Shown here piece by piece: positions 1 to 8,414 of a stretch of 64,000 bases of DNA. How positions within the stretch are numbered: position 1 is the stretch's first letter; each line of letters begins with the position of its first letter. The stretch is from Tahibacter sp042701255 (GTDB taxonomy: Bacteria; Pseudomonadota; Gammaproteobacteria; Xanthomonadales; Rhodanobacteraceae): the NCBI RefSeq assembly GCF_042701255.1, contig NZ_CP170554.1, positions 3,658,001-3,722,000 of the forward strand, in the 5' to 3' direction. The notes under the pieces were generated by a model that worked only from the letters and a program-made list of their open reading frames with translations, did no database searches and was not told where the DNA came from. The position numbers were made by a program, and so were the translations under genes.

Positions 1-1184
1 CCTGCACCGGCTTCTATGCGCCGAACTTCAGCCTCGCCGAAGGCCGTGCGCCCTCGGCCATTCCGAACGCGAGCAAGCCGGCCAAAGGCGCGGTGACCCG
101 CGAGGCGACGTACGGCACCTGCCTCGTGCGTGCGACCGACCATACGGCCGACGGCGTCACGAGCTTCGCGCGCAACGACTATTCGCGCCGCCAGCCGTTC
201 AACGCCGACAGCTCGCGCTACTTCATCAACAGCGGCAACGGCGCCTGGTATCTCTACGACGCGAATACCCTGCAGAAGATCAAGCAGCTCAACGGCCTGT
301 CCGGCGACGCCGAGCCGCAGTGGCATCCGACCGATCCGAACACGCTGTACTACCTGCCGACCAACGGCGGCCTGAAGCTGTATGCGCTGAACGTCGCATC
401 GAATACCTCGACGGTCGCCGCCGATTTCACCGGCAAGCTGCCGTGGAGCAATGCGGCCCACGTCTGGACCAAGTCCGAAGGCTCGCCCTCGCGCGATGCG
501 CGCTACTGGGGCTTCCAGGTCGAAGACGTGAACTACAAGATCCTCGGATTCGTCGTCTGGGATCTGCAGCAGAACCGCCTCGTCGGCAGCAAGGCGATCA
601 GCGTGCGCCCCGATCACATCAGCATGAGCCCCTCGGGCCGCTGGATCGTGTCGTCGGGCTTCGAAGGCGTGTTCGCCTATTCGGCCGACTTCTCCACGGT
701 CAAGCAGCTGCACACGACGACCGAGCATTCCGACATCGCGATCGGCAAGGACGGCCACGACGTGTTCGTCTCGATCGACTACGGCAGCAATGATGGCAGC
801 GTGTTCATGGTCGACATCGACACCGGCGTACGCACGAACCTGTTCCCGACCTACGTCAGCGGCGCGGCCACGGCGCTGCACTTCTCCGGCAAGGCCTACG
901 ACAGGCCGGGCTGGGTGCTGCTGGGCGCCTATGCGGGCTCGCCGTCGAGCAACGGCACCGTGCCCTGGTTCGAGGAAAAGGTGTTCGCGCTGGAACTCGC
1001 CGCGAACCCGAAGGTGTACCAGATCGCCGCGCATCGCAGTGGCCGCAACGGCTACTGGACCGAACCGCATGCGGCGCCGAACCGCGACTTTACGCGCCTG
1101 CTGTTCAATTCCAACTGGAGCAGCGGCAGCGACACCGACGTCGACGCCTACCTGATCCAGCTGCCTGCCGGCGCGCTGCGCTGA
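1..1184 (+). CDS. Secreted beta-propeller-like protein, 5' end outside window
   Basis: The reading frame is open from base 3 to the stop at 1184, so the gene begins upstream of the window; an in-frame GTG at 93 is not a convincing start because the residues before it (CTGFYAPNFSLAEG) match the start of the second propeller unit of the next gene. The visible part is one propeller-like unit of about 360 residues. Recurrent short motifs support a repeated beta-sheet fold: WHPTDPN, SEGSPSRD, DIAIGKDGHDVFVSIDY and EPHAAPNRDF. The WHP/EPHA motifs resemble TolB- or oligogalacturonate-lyase-type propellers, but no enzyme function can be assigned. It is about as similar to the C-terminal half of the next gene as two recent duplicates would be, so the full gene is probably also a multi-unit secreted protein. 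Confidence 0.85.
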   Translation, partial: CTGFYAPNFSLAEGRAPSAIPNASKPAKGAVTREATYGTCLVRATDHTADGVTSFARNDYSRRQPFNADSSRYFINSGNGAWYLYDANTLQKIKQLNGLSGDAEPQWHPTDPNTLYYLPTNGGLKLYALNVASNTSTVAADFTGKLPWSNAAHVWTKSEGSPSRDARYWGFQVEDVNYKILGFVVWDLQQNRLVGSKAISVRPDHISMSPSGRWIVSSGFEGVFAYSADFSTVKQLHTTTEHSDIAIGKDGHDVFVSIDYGSNDGSVFMVDIDTGVRTNLFPTYVSGAATALHFSGKAYDRPGWVLLGAYAGSPSSNGTVPWFEEKVFALELAANPKVYQIAAHRSGRNGYWTEPHAAPNRDFTRLLFNSNWSSGSDTDVDAYLIQLPAGALR

Positions 1185-1267
1185 CGGTTTGCCGTCCTCC
1201 CTGCGGAGGACGTCGCCTGCTTTGCCGTTGCCGTGACGATGCCACGCCTGCTCGCAAGGCGGTGCAA

Positions 1268-1305
1268 CCCCATCCCCACCCATACCCTCCCCTTGAAGGG
1301 GAGGG
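1268..1305 (+). repeat. Dispersed palindromic intergenic repeat, copy A
   Basis: A 38-base element made of a C-rich arm (CCCCATCCCCACCCATA) and a near-perfect palindrome (CCCTCCCCTT/GAAGGGGAGGG). It lies between two paralogous genes. Further copies occur at 4475-4511, 4534-4554 (core only), 40678-40715, 40780-40799 (degenerate core) and 40865-40902 (inverted). This is the layout of a REP-type extragenic palindrome; the core would form a strong RNA hairpin downstream of the upstream gene. Confidence 0.85.
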
Positions 1306-1389
1306 ATTGATCCCTGGTGGAAGTACCAGGATGCCGCTGTACGGATAAGGAGATCCGCCAGTCTTTCGCCCTTGTCCCGAGTACCCCTG

Positions 1390-4300
1390 ATGAAATTTCC
1401 GACTGTTTTTCCACGACTGCTCAAAGGCGCCCTCGCGCTGTCGTTGCTCGGCGCGGCGGCCAGTGTCGCCGCCGCGCCCTGTGACTCGTTCTATCCGTCC
1501 GGCTTCTCGCTGAGTCCGAACCCGATCACCGCGCCGGCACCGTCCCTCGCCCTACCGGCGCGCGGCGCCACCGTCACCGAACCGACCCAGCGCACCTGCC
1601 TCGTGCGCGCAACCGACCACGTCGCCGACGGCGTCAGCGGCTTCGCGGTCAACGACTACTCGCGCCGCCAGCCGTTCAACGCGAACAACAGCCGCTATAT
1701 CGTCAATTCCGGCGACGGTTCCTGGTATCTCTACGACGCCGGCACCTTGAAGAAAGTCGCCCGCCTCAACGGCCTGTCCGGCGACGCCGAACCGCAGTGG
1801 CATCCGACCGATCCGAACGTGCTGTACTACGTGCCCGGCAACGGCGGCACCAAGCTGTACGCGCTGAACGTCGCGAACAACACCTCGACCGTCGTCGCCG
1901 ACTTCGCCGGCAAGCTGCCCTGGAGCAAGGCGGCGCACGTCTGGACCAAGTCCGAAGGCTCGCCGTCGCGCGACGGTCGCTACTGGGGCTTCCAGGTCGA
2001 GGATGCGAACTTCAAGATCCTCGGCTACATCGTCTGGGATCTGCAGAACAACCGCCTGGTCGGCAGCAAGGCCATGAGCACGCGTCCCGACCACGTCAGC
2101 ATGAGCCCCTCGGGCCGCTGGTTCGTGTCCTCGGGCAGCGACGGCACCTATGCCTGGTCGACCGACTTCAAGACCAAGAAGCTGCTGCACAAGGCCACCG
2201 AACATTCCGACATCGCCGTCGGCGCCGACGGCCACGACGTCTACGTGTCGATCGACTATCAGAGCGGCAACGGCAGCGTGTTCATGGTCGACATCGACAC
2301 GGGCGTGCGCACCGATCTGTTCCCGACCTACGTCAACGGCAGCTACACGGCCCTGCACGTTTCGGGCAAGGCCTACGGCAAGCCCGGCTGGGTGCTGGTG
2401 TCGACGTATGCCGGCAGCCCGTCGCGCGACGGCAGCCGCCCCTGGTATCTCGATCAGATCTTCGCGCTGGAACTGAAGGCACAGCCGCGCATCTATCCGA
2501 TCGCCTTCCATCGCAGCAAGTCCAACGGCTACTGGTCGGAACCGCATGCGGCGGTCAGCAAGGATTTCTCGCGCATCCTGTTCAGTTCCAACTGGGGCGG
2601 CAGCACCGACGCCGCGCTCGACGCCTACCTGATCGGCCTGCCGGCGACGGCGCTCGGCGGTTCGGGCACGACCACGCCACCGCCGCCGACGAACGTCGCG
2701 CCGCGTGCGAGCTTCACCACGAGCACCAGCGCGTTGACCGCGAACTTCACCGACACCTCGACCGATGCCGACGGCAGCATCGCCGCGCGCCGCTGGAACT
2801 TCGGCGACGGCAGCGGCGCGACCAGCGCGACCGCGAGCCACGGCTATGCGGCCGCGGGCAGCTACACGGTGACCCTGACCGTGACCGACAACGCCGGCGC
2901 GACCGCGACGACGACGCAGACGGTCAGCGTCAGCGCTGCGCCGCCGCCGACGAACAAGCTGCCGGTCGCCGACTTCAGCCTGAGCAGCAGCGGGCTGACC
3001 GTGAGCTTCACCGATGCGTCCAGCGACAGCGACGGCAGCATCGTCACGCGCCGCTGGAATTTCGGCGACAACATCCAGTCGACCGCCACGAGCCCCACGC
3101 ATACCTACGCCGCAGCCGGCAGCTACAGCGTGACCTTGACCGTGACCGACAACGCCGGCGGCAGCCACAGCACGAGCAAGCCGGTCACCCTGACGACGAC
3201 CGTGACGCCGCCACCGCCGGTGACGACCACGACGGGTCCCTGCGCGAGCTTCTATGCACCGGGCTTCGCCCTCGCCGAAGGTCGTCTCGCGCTGAGCATT
3301 CCGTCCGCACCGAAGCCGGCCAAGGGCGCAGTGACGCGTGAAGCGACGTTCGGCACCTGCCTCGTGCGCGCGACCGACCATACGGCCGACGGCGTCACGA
3401 GCTTCGCACGCAACGACTATTCGCGCCGCCAGCCGTTCAACGCCGACAGTTCGCGCTACTTCGTCAACACCGGCAACGGCGCCTGGTATCTCTACGATGC
3501 GAATACCCTGCAGAAGCTCGCCCAGCTCAACGGCCTGTCGGGCGATGCGGAGCCGCAGTGGCATCCGACCGATCCGAACACGCTGTACTACCTGCCGACG
3601 AACGGCGGCATGAAGCTCTACGCATTGAACGTCGCGACGAATACCTCGACCGTCGCCGCCGACTTCGCCGGCAAGCTGCCGTGGAGCAACGCGGCTCACG
3701 TCTGGACCAAGTCCGAAGGCTCGCCGTCGCGCGATGCGCGCTACTGGGGCTTCCAGGTCGAGGACGCGAACTTCAAGATCCTCGGGTTCATCGTCTGGGA
3801 TCTGCAGCAGAACCGCCTGGTCGGCAGCAAGAACGTGACCGTGCGTCCCGACCATATCAGCATGAGCCCCTCGGGCCGCTGGATCGTCTCGTCGGGCTTC
3901 GAGGGCGTGTTCGCGTACTCGGCCGACTTCTCCACAGTCAAGCAGCTGCACACGACGACCGAGCATTCCGACATCGCGATCGGCAAGGACGGCCACGACG
4001 TGTTCGTCTCGATCGACTACGGCAGCGGCGACGGCACGGTGTTCATGGTCGACATCGACACCGGCAATCGCACGAACCTGTTCCCGACCTACGTCAACGG
4101 CGCGGCCACGGCGATGCATTTCTCCGGCAAGGCCTACGACAAGCCGGGCTGGGTGCTGATCGGTGCCTATGCCGGCTCGCCTTCGCGCGACGGCAGCATC
4201 CCGTGGTTCGAGGAAAAAGTGTTCGCGCTGGAACTGTCGCCGAGCCCGAAGGTGTACGAGATCGCCGCACACCGCAGCGGCCGCAACGGCTACTGGACCG

Positions 4301-4422
4301 AGCCGCATGCGGCGCCGAACCGCGACTTCACGCGTCTGCTGTTCAATTCCAACTGGAGCAGCGGCAGCGACACCGATGTCGACGCCTACCTGATCCAGCT
4401 GCCGGCCGATACCTTGCGCTGA
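1390..4422 (+). CDS. Secreted two-propeller protein with two PKD domains
   Basis: A 1010-residue exported protein. The ATG at 1390 is chosen because it gives a classical signal peptide (MKFPTVFPRLLKGALALSLL followed by an A-rich cleavage region near residue 28); an in-frame TTG at 1372 would only lengthen the n-region. Order: signal peptide, propeller-like unit 1 (about 75-430), a Thr/Pro linker, PKD domain 1 (about 440-515, RRWNFGDGS), PKD domain 2 (about 525-605, RRWNFGDN), a second Thr/Pro linker, and propeller-like unit 2 (about 665-1008). The two propeller units share the WHPTDPN, SEGSPSRD, RPDH[VI]SMSPSGRW and GYW[ST]EPHAA motifs. PKD domains usually mediate protein or polysaccharide contacts in extracellular enzymes. 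No catalytic motif is recognised; adhesion, glycan binding or lyase activity are all possible. Confidence 0.88.
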   Translation: MKFPTVFPRLLKGALALSLLGAAASVAAAPCDSFYPSGFSLSPNPITAPAPSLALPARGATVTEPTQRTCLVRATDHVADGVSGFAVNDYSRRQPFNANNSRYIVNSGDGSWYLYDAGTLKKVARLNGLSGDAEPQWHPTDPNVLYYVPGNGGTKLYALNVANNTSTVVADFAGKLPWSKAAHVWTKSEGSPSRDGRYWGFQVEDANFKILGYIVWDLQNNRLVGSKAMSTRPDHVSMSPSGRWFVSSGSDGTYAWSTDFKTKKLLHKATEHSDIAVGADGHDVYVSIDYQSGNGSVFMVDIDTGVRTDLFPTYVNGSYTALHVSGKAYGKPGWVLVSTYAGSPSRDGSRPWYLDQIFALELKAQPRIYPIAFHRSKSNGYWSEPHAAVSKDFSRILFSSNWGGSTDAALDAYLIGLPATALGGSGTTTPPPPTNVAPRASFTTSTSALTANFTDTSTDADGSIAARRWNFGDGSGATSATASHGYAAAGSYTVTLTVTDNAGATATTTQTVSVSAAPPPTNKLPVADFSLSSSGLTVSFTDASSDSDGSIVTRRWNFGDNIQSTATSPTHTYAAAGSYSVTLTVTDNAGGSHSTSKPVTLTTTVTPPPPVTTTTGPCASFYAPGFALAEGRLALSIPSAPKPAKGAVTREATFGTCLVRATDHTADGVTSFARNDYSRRQPFNADSSRYFVNTGNGAWYLYDANTLQKLAQLNGLSGDAEPQWHPTDPNTLYYLPTNGGMKLYALNVATNTSTVAADFAGKLPWSNAAHVWTKSEGSPSRDARYWGFQVEDANFKILGFIVWDLQQNRLVGSKNVTVRPDHISMSPSGRWIVSSGFEGVFAYSADFSTVKQLHTTTEHSDIAIGKDGHDVFVSIDYGSGDGTVFMVDIDTGNRTNLFPTYVNGAATAMHFSGKAYDKPGWVLIGAYAGSPSRDGSIPWFEEKVFALELSPSPKVYEIAAHRSGRNGYWTEPHAAPNRDFTRLLFNSNWSSGSDTDVDAYLIQLPADTLR

Positions 4423-4474
4423 CCCGGGAGCGGGCGCGTCCGGAACATCGCCTACTGCACGCGCCGCCAAAAAA

Positions 4475-4554
4475 CCCATCCCCACCCATACCCTCCCCTT
4501 GAAGGGGAGGGCTTGTTACGGCGAGGTTCAAAACCCTCCCCTTGAAGGGGAGGG
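4475..4554 (+). repeat. Dispersed palindromic repeat, copies B and B2
   Basis: Copy B (4475-4511) is the full C-rich arm plus palindrome; 22 bases further on a second bare palindrome core (4534-4554) repeats CCCTCCCCTTGAAGGGGAGGG. They fill the 237-base gap between the two-propeller gene and the single-propeller gene. The closely spaced pair could form alternative hairpins and may act as a transcription or mRNA-stability boundary. Confidence 0.85.
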
Positions 4555-4659
4555 CTTACCGTTCAATCGTCAACATTTGCATGATGAGCGCCGCCGCACT
4601 TGGCGGCGGCGCTCGCCGGGCGCATCGTTCGCGTGATCCCCGGGATCGCGAGGTGGCCG

Positions 4660-5943
4660 ATGAATGTGCTCGCCTGTCGCTGCCGTACCGGCCCACTGTT
4701 GCCCGCCGTTTTCCTGTTCGCCGCCGCATCGACGGCCTCTGCCGCGGCAACCACCCCCGTCGCCTGTGCCGAGCGAGCGAAGGATCTGCCGTTGATCCAG
4801 GGCCGCACGGCGCTGACGCCGGCCGCGCTCGCGCGACCGCGCCGCGGCGAGTCCTTCGGCGAACCGGATTCCCCGGTCTGCGGTGTGCGCGCGACCGACC
4901 ACGCCGCCGACGGCGTCAGCGGCTTCGCGGTCAACGACTATTCGCGCCGCGAGCCGTTCAACGCCGACGACAGCCGCTTCATCGTCAACTCCGGCGACGG
5001 CCACTGGTATCTCTACGATGCGAATACCTTGCAGAAACTGTCGCGCCTGGACGGTCCGTCCGGCGACGCCGAGCCGCAGTGGCATCCGAGCGATCCGGAC
5101 ACCTTGTATTACCTGCCGCTCAACGGCGGTCTGCAGCTGTATGCGCTGAACGTCGCGAACGACAGCTCGCGCGTCGTCGCCGATTTCCGCGGCAAGCTGC
5201 CCTGGAGCAACGCCGCCCACGTCTGGACCAAATCCGAAGGCTCGCCTTCGCGCGACGGGCGCTACTGGGGCTTCCAGGTCGAGGACCTGGATTTCCATAT
5301 CCTCGGTTTCATCGTCTGGGACCTGCAGGACAACCGCCTGGTCGGCAGCAAGGACGTCAGCGTGCGCCCCGATCACGTCAGCATGAGTCCCTCGGGCCGC
5401 TGGTTCGTGTCGTCGGGTTTCGAAGGCGTGTTCGCCTATTCGCCGGATTTCTCGGTGGTCAAACGGTTGCACACGACGACCGAGCACTCCGACATCGCGG
5501 TCGGCAAGGACGGCCACGACGTCTTCGTCTCGATCGACTACCAGAGCAACGGCGGCAGCGTGTTCATGGTCGACATCGACACGGGCGAACGTACCGATCT
5601 GTTTCCGACGTATCTGAACGGTGCGGCCAGCGCGATGCATTTTTCCGGCAAGGCCTACGACAAGCCCGGCTGGGTACTGGTCTCGACCTATGCCACGCAG
5701 CGCGCGCGCGACGGCAGCCTGCCCTGGTATGCGGAGCAGATCTTCGCCCTGCCCTTGCAGGCATCGCCGACGGTCTATCGCCTGGGCTTTCACCGCAGCA
5801 AGTCCAACGGCTACTGGTCCGAACCGCATGCGGCCGTGGACCGCGGTTTCCGCCGCGTGCTGTACAGCTCGAACTGGGGCGGCGCCGGCGATGCGGACCT
5901 CGATGCCTACGAGCTGCTGCTGCCCGCCAACGGCCTGCCCTGA
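4660..5943 (+). CDS. Secreted single-unit propeller-like protein
   Basis: A 427-residue paralogue of the two preceding genes with one propeller-like unit. The ATG at 4660 follows a GAGGTGG ribosome-binding site and gives a signal peptide (LLPAVFLFAAASTASAAA); the frame is open upstream but has no better start. The unit keeps every family motif: WHPSDPD, SEGSPSRDGRYWGFQVED, DIAVGKDGHDVFVSIDY and GYWSEPHAA. It has no PKD domain. Some positions match unit 1 of the upstream gene (FHRSKSNGYWSEPHAAV) and others match unit 2 (HTTTEHSDI), which hints at gene conversion among the copies. Function is unknown. Confidence 0.87.
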   Translation: MNVLACRCRTGPLLPAVFLFAAASTASAAATTPVACAERAKDLPLIQGRTALTPAALARPRRGESFGEPDSPVCGVRATDHAADGVSGFAVNDYSRREPFNADDSRFIVNSGDGHWYLYDANTLQKLSRLDGPSGDAEPQWHPSDPDTLYYLPLNGGLQLYALNVANDSSRVVADFRGKLPWSNAAHVWTKSEGSPSRDGRYWGFQVEDLDFHILGFIVWDLQDNRLVGSKDVSVRPDHVSMSPSGRWFVSSGFEGVFAYSPDFSVVKRLHTTTEHSDIAVGKDGHDVFVSIDYQSNGGSVFMVDIDTGERTDLFPTYLNGAASAMHFSGKAYDKPGWVLVSTYATQRARDGSLPWYAEQIFALPLQASPTVYRLGFHRSKSNGYWSEPHAAVDRGFRRVLYSSNWGGAGDADLDAYELLLPANGLP

Positions 5944-5998
5944 TCCGCGAAAATTACAACGCAGCAATCGATACATTCCGGTAGTTCGACCTGCCCCG

Positions 5999-7033
5999 CT
6001 ACGGCAGCCAGCTGCGCGCGATCAGCGCCGAGCTGCGCAGCGGCTTGTGTCCGTGCAGCAGCGAATCCAGCAGCAGACGCCGTGCGAGGCGATGGTGCTT
6101 CGTGGCGAGCAGACAGCGGCCCATCCAGTAGTTCGCATCGGCGACGGCGACGGCCAGCTCGCGCTGCTGGCGCGGTGCGTGGACACGGCCGCTGGCCTGC
6201 AGGCGGCGCACGATGCGGCAGTGCATCGCGGCGAAGCGCAAGCCGCTGACCGCATCGGACAGTTGATCGCCGCGGCCGACGTCGCGGCAGAAGCCGATGT
6301 AGTCGAGATAGCCGCCCGGCCCTTCCAGGCACAGGCGCGCGTGGAAATCCCAGTCTTCCCAGAGATGGAACGGTTCGAAGAACGGACCGGCCGCGGCCGC
6401 GGCCGGACGCCGGATGAACAGGCCCGACAGGAAGAACAGACCGCCCTTGACGATGGCGCTGAAGAAATCGCCGGAAGCGAGATGACCGCCGACCACGGTG
6501 TCGCCGCGGCGCATGTCCACCGATTCGTGGCGGAAGCCCGGACGGCCGATGACGTCGCCGCGCTGCCAGCCCGGGCATTCGTCCCGCGCGACGCGCACGC
6601 GCGCCGGCTTGCCGGTGCGCGGCAAGGTGCAGCCTTCGACATAGAGGAATTGCAGATCGGCGTACCGGTCGAACACCTGCGCGACGAGGCCGACCGTATG
6701 CGGCAGCACCCAGTCGTCGGAGTCGAGGAAATGCACGAGGTCGCCGCGCGCCGCGGCGAAGCCGGTATTGCGCGCGGCCGACACGCCGTGATTGCTCGTG
6801 ACGATCAGATGCACGCGTGCGTCGTCGCCGTAGCGGTCGCGGATCGCCGCGTCGGTCGCGTCGCTGGAACCGTCGTCGACGACGATGATTTCCAGCCGTA
6901 TCGCGCCGGCCTGCTGCAGCACGCTGTCGACGGCGCGCTGCACGGCATTGCGCCGGTTGTAGGTCGGAATGATCACCGACAGCTGCGGATTGCCCGAAGC
7001 GATCGAGTCGATCGTCGTCGCCGTTGCACTCAT
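5999..7033 (-). CDS. Glycosyltransferase family 2
   Basis: A 344-residue inverting GT-A fold glycosyltransferase. The N-terminus has the family 2 signature LSVIIPTYNRRNAV, then IIVVDDGSSD for the nucleotide sugar and FLDSDDW as the metal-binding DXD-type motif. A late FEPFHLWEDWDFHARL segment holds the ED pair expected for the catalytic base region. The ATG at 7033 overlaps the stop of the VanZ-like gene by ATGA, so it is preferred over an in-frame start at 7048. It is the last gene of the minus-strand biosynthetic operon. It most likely adds a sugar to the product of that operon or to a surface glycan; donor and acceptor cannot be read from sequence. Confidence 0.9.
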   Translation of the reverse strand: MSATATTIDSIASGNPQLSVIIPTYNRRNAVQRAVDSVLQQAGAIRLEIIVVDDGSSDATDAAIRDRYGDDARVHLIVTSNHGVSAARNTGFAAARGDLVHFLDSDDWVLPHTVGLVAQVFDRYADLQFLYVEGCTLPRTGKPARVRVARDECPGWQRGDVIGRPGFRHESVDMRRGDTVVGGHLASGDFFSAIVKGGLFFLSGLFIRRPAAAAAGPFFEPFHLWEDWDFHARLCLEGPGGYLDYIGFCRDVGRGDQLSDAVSGLRFAAMHCRIVRRLQASGRVHAPRQQRELAVAVADANYWMGRCLLATKHHRLARRLLLDSLLHGHKPLRSSALIARSWLP

Positions 7034-7440
7034 GAGTCGGTCCTCCACGGCAGGATCAGCAGACGCCAGGCGGCGATGCCGAGCGGCAGCCCGACGAGAT
7101 CGAGCAGTTCGTCGCCGATCGAGGGATAGCGCCCGGGCACCCAGTACTGCAGCAGCTCGCCGCCGGCGCCGATCGCCGCGCCGATCACGAGGGTCGCGAG
7201 ATCGGCACCCCAGCCGGATGTCGCGGGAAAGCGGCTGCGCACGAGCAGGCCGATCAGCGCGAACAGCGGTATGTGCGCGCCGTTGACGAGCGGCGACATC
7301 GCCTCGGGCAGTTCCGGCAGCGGAATCAGCAACAGCGAGAACGCTGCGGCCAGCGCGGCATAGGTCGTCATCGGCGACTGCAGGGTGCTCGCGACGCGGC
7401 GCAGCGGCAGGCGCAGGGATTCAATGCGCGACGCAGGCAA
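7030..7440 (-). CDS. VanZ-like membrane protein
   Basis: A small membrane protein with about four hydrophobic segments and the VanZ-like pattern: a conserved Pro-rich loop, NGAHIPLFALIGLLV, then GAAIGAGGELLQYWVPGRYPSIGDELLDLVG, where E-x-x-Q and D-x-x-x-N/D are the family hallmarks. VanZ-like proteins are linked to teicoplanin resistance in enterococci, but in Gram-negative bacteria they are common beside surface polysaccharide genes with no fixed role. The TTG at 7440 overlaps galE by 20 bases; the in-frame ATG at 7371 (MTTYAALAAAF) is an alternative start that directly precedes the first membrane segment. It is translationally coupled to the following glycosyltransferase. Confidence 0.78.
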   Translation of the reverse strand: MPASRIESLRLPLRRVASTLQSPMTTYAALAAAFSLLLIPLPELPEAMSPLVNGAHIPLFALIGLLVRSRFPATSGWGADLATLVIGAAIGAGGELLQYWVPGRYPSIGDELLDLVGLPLGIAAWRLLILPWRTDS

Positions 7441-8413
7441 GACGGCGCTCCCAGGCCAGCGCGGTGTGCACGATGTAGTCGAGATCGTCGTGGTGCGGCG
7501 CCCAGCCGAGCTCCGTGCCGATGCGATGCGCGTCGGCGACCAGCGACGGCGGATCGCCGTCGCGGCGCGGGCCCTCGACGACCGGCAGCGGCGCGCCGCA
7601 GGCGCGCTCGACCGAGCGGATCACTTCGCGCACCGAATAGCCGTGGCCGTAGCCGCAGTTCAACGTGGTCGAGGTGCCGCCTTCGCGCAGCCGGCGCAGC
7701 GCGCACAGATGCGCGTCGGCGAGATCGTCGACGTGGATGTAGTCGCGCACGCCAGTACCGTCGGGGGTCGGATAGTCGACACCGTGCACCTGCAGTGCCG
7801 GACGCCGGCCCAGGGCGGCCTCGCAGGCGACCTTGACCAGCAGGGTCGCGTTGCGCGTGGACTGGCCTATGCGTCCCTGCGGATCGCAGCCGGCGACGTT
7901 GAAGTAACGCAGGATCACATGACGCATCGGACCGGCCGCGGCCAGATCGCGCAGCATCCATTCGCTCATGAGCTTGGAGGTGCCGTAGGGATTGATCGGC
8001 GCGGTCGGCGAATCCTCGCCGGCGACACCTTCGGGCGGCACGCCGTAGACCGCGGCGCTGGAAGAGAACACGAAATGACGCACGTCGGCGCGCTGGCAGC
8101 ATTCGAGCAGGTTGCGCGTCGCGGCCGTGTTGTTGGCGTAGTAGCGCAGCGGATCGCGTACCGACTCGGGCACTATCGTGCGCGCGGCGAAATGCATGAC
8201 CGTGTCGATGTGGCAGCTGTACAGCACCTCGCGCACGAGATCGCTGTCGCCGACGGAGCCTACGACCAGCGGCGCATCGAGCACGGCGTCGCGAAAACCC
8301 GTGCTGAGATCGTCGAGCACGATGACCGATTCGCCGGCCTCGCGCAGCTGGCGCACGACGTGGCTGCCGATGTAGCCGGCGCCGCCCGTGACGAGAATGG
8401 ATTGTGCGCGCAT
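7421..8413 (-). CDS. galE: UDP-glucose 4-epimerase-type sugar epimerase
   Basis: A 330-residue extended short-chain dehydrogenase. The NAD-binding Rossmann motif GGAGYIGS is at the start; SSSAAVYG and the YxxxK catalytic pair (YGTSK) follow in the right order, and RYFNVAGCDP and RDYIHVDDLA are typical of GalE. Length fits the family (E. coli GalE is 338). It interconverts UDP-glucose and UDP-galactose or the N-acetylated forms. The position one base after the large GT/GH43-like gene suggests that it supplies the sugar nucleotide used by the operon. It may be a dedicated copy separate from a housekeeping GalE; that cannot be checked here. Confidence 0.93.
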   Translation of the reverse strand: MRAQSILVTGGAGYIGSHVVRQLREAGESVIVLDDLSTGFRDAVLDAPLVVGSVGDSDLVREVLYSCHIDTVMHFAARTIVPESVRDPLRYYANNTAATRNLLECCQRADVRHFVFSSSAAVYGVPPEGVAGEDSPTAPINPYGTSKLMSEWMLRDLAAAGPMRHVILRYFNVAGCDPQGRIGQSTRNATLLVKVACEAALGRRPALQVHGVDYPTPDGTGVRDYIHVDDLADAHLCALRRLREGGTSTTLNCGYGHGYSVREVIRSVERACGAPLPVVEGPRRDGDPPSLVADAHRIGTELGWAPHHDDLDYIVHTALAWERRLACVAH

Positions 8414-8414
8414 C

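Noticed and set aside
1552..4485. 977-codon open frame on the minus strand opposite the two-propeller gene
   Set aside because: Val/Arg/Asp-rich shadow of high-GC codons on the other strand; no start site, no motifs, and the plus-strand protein has a signal peptide and PKD domains.
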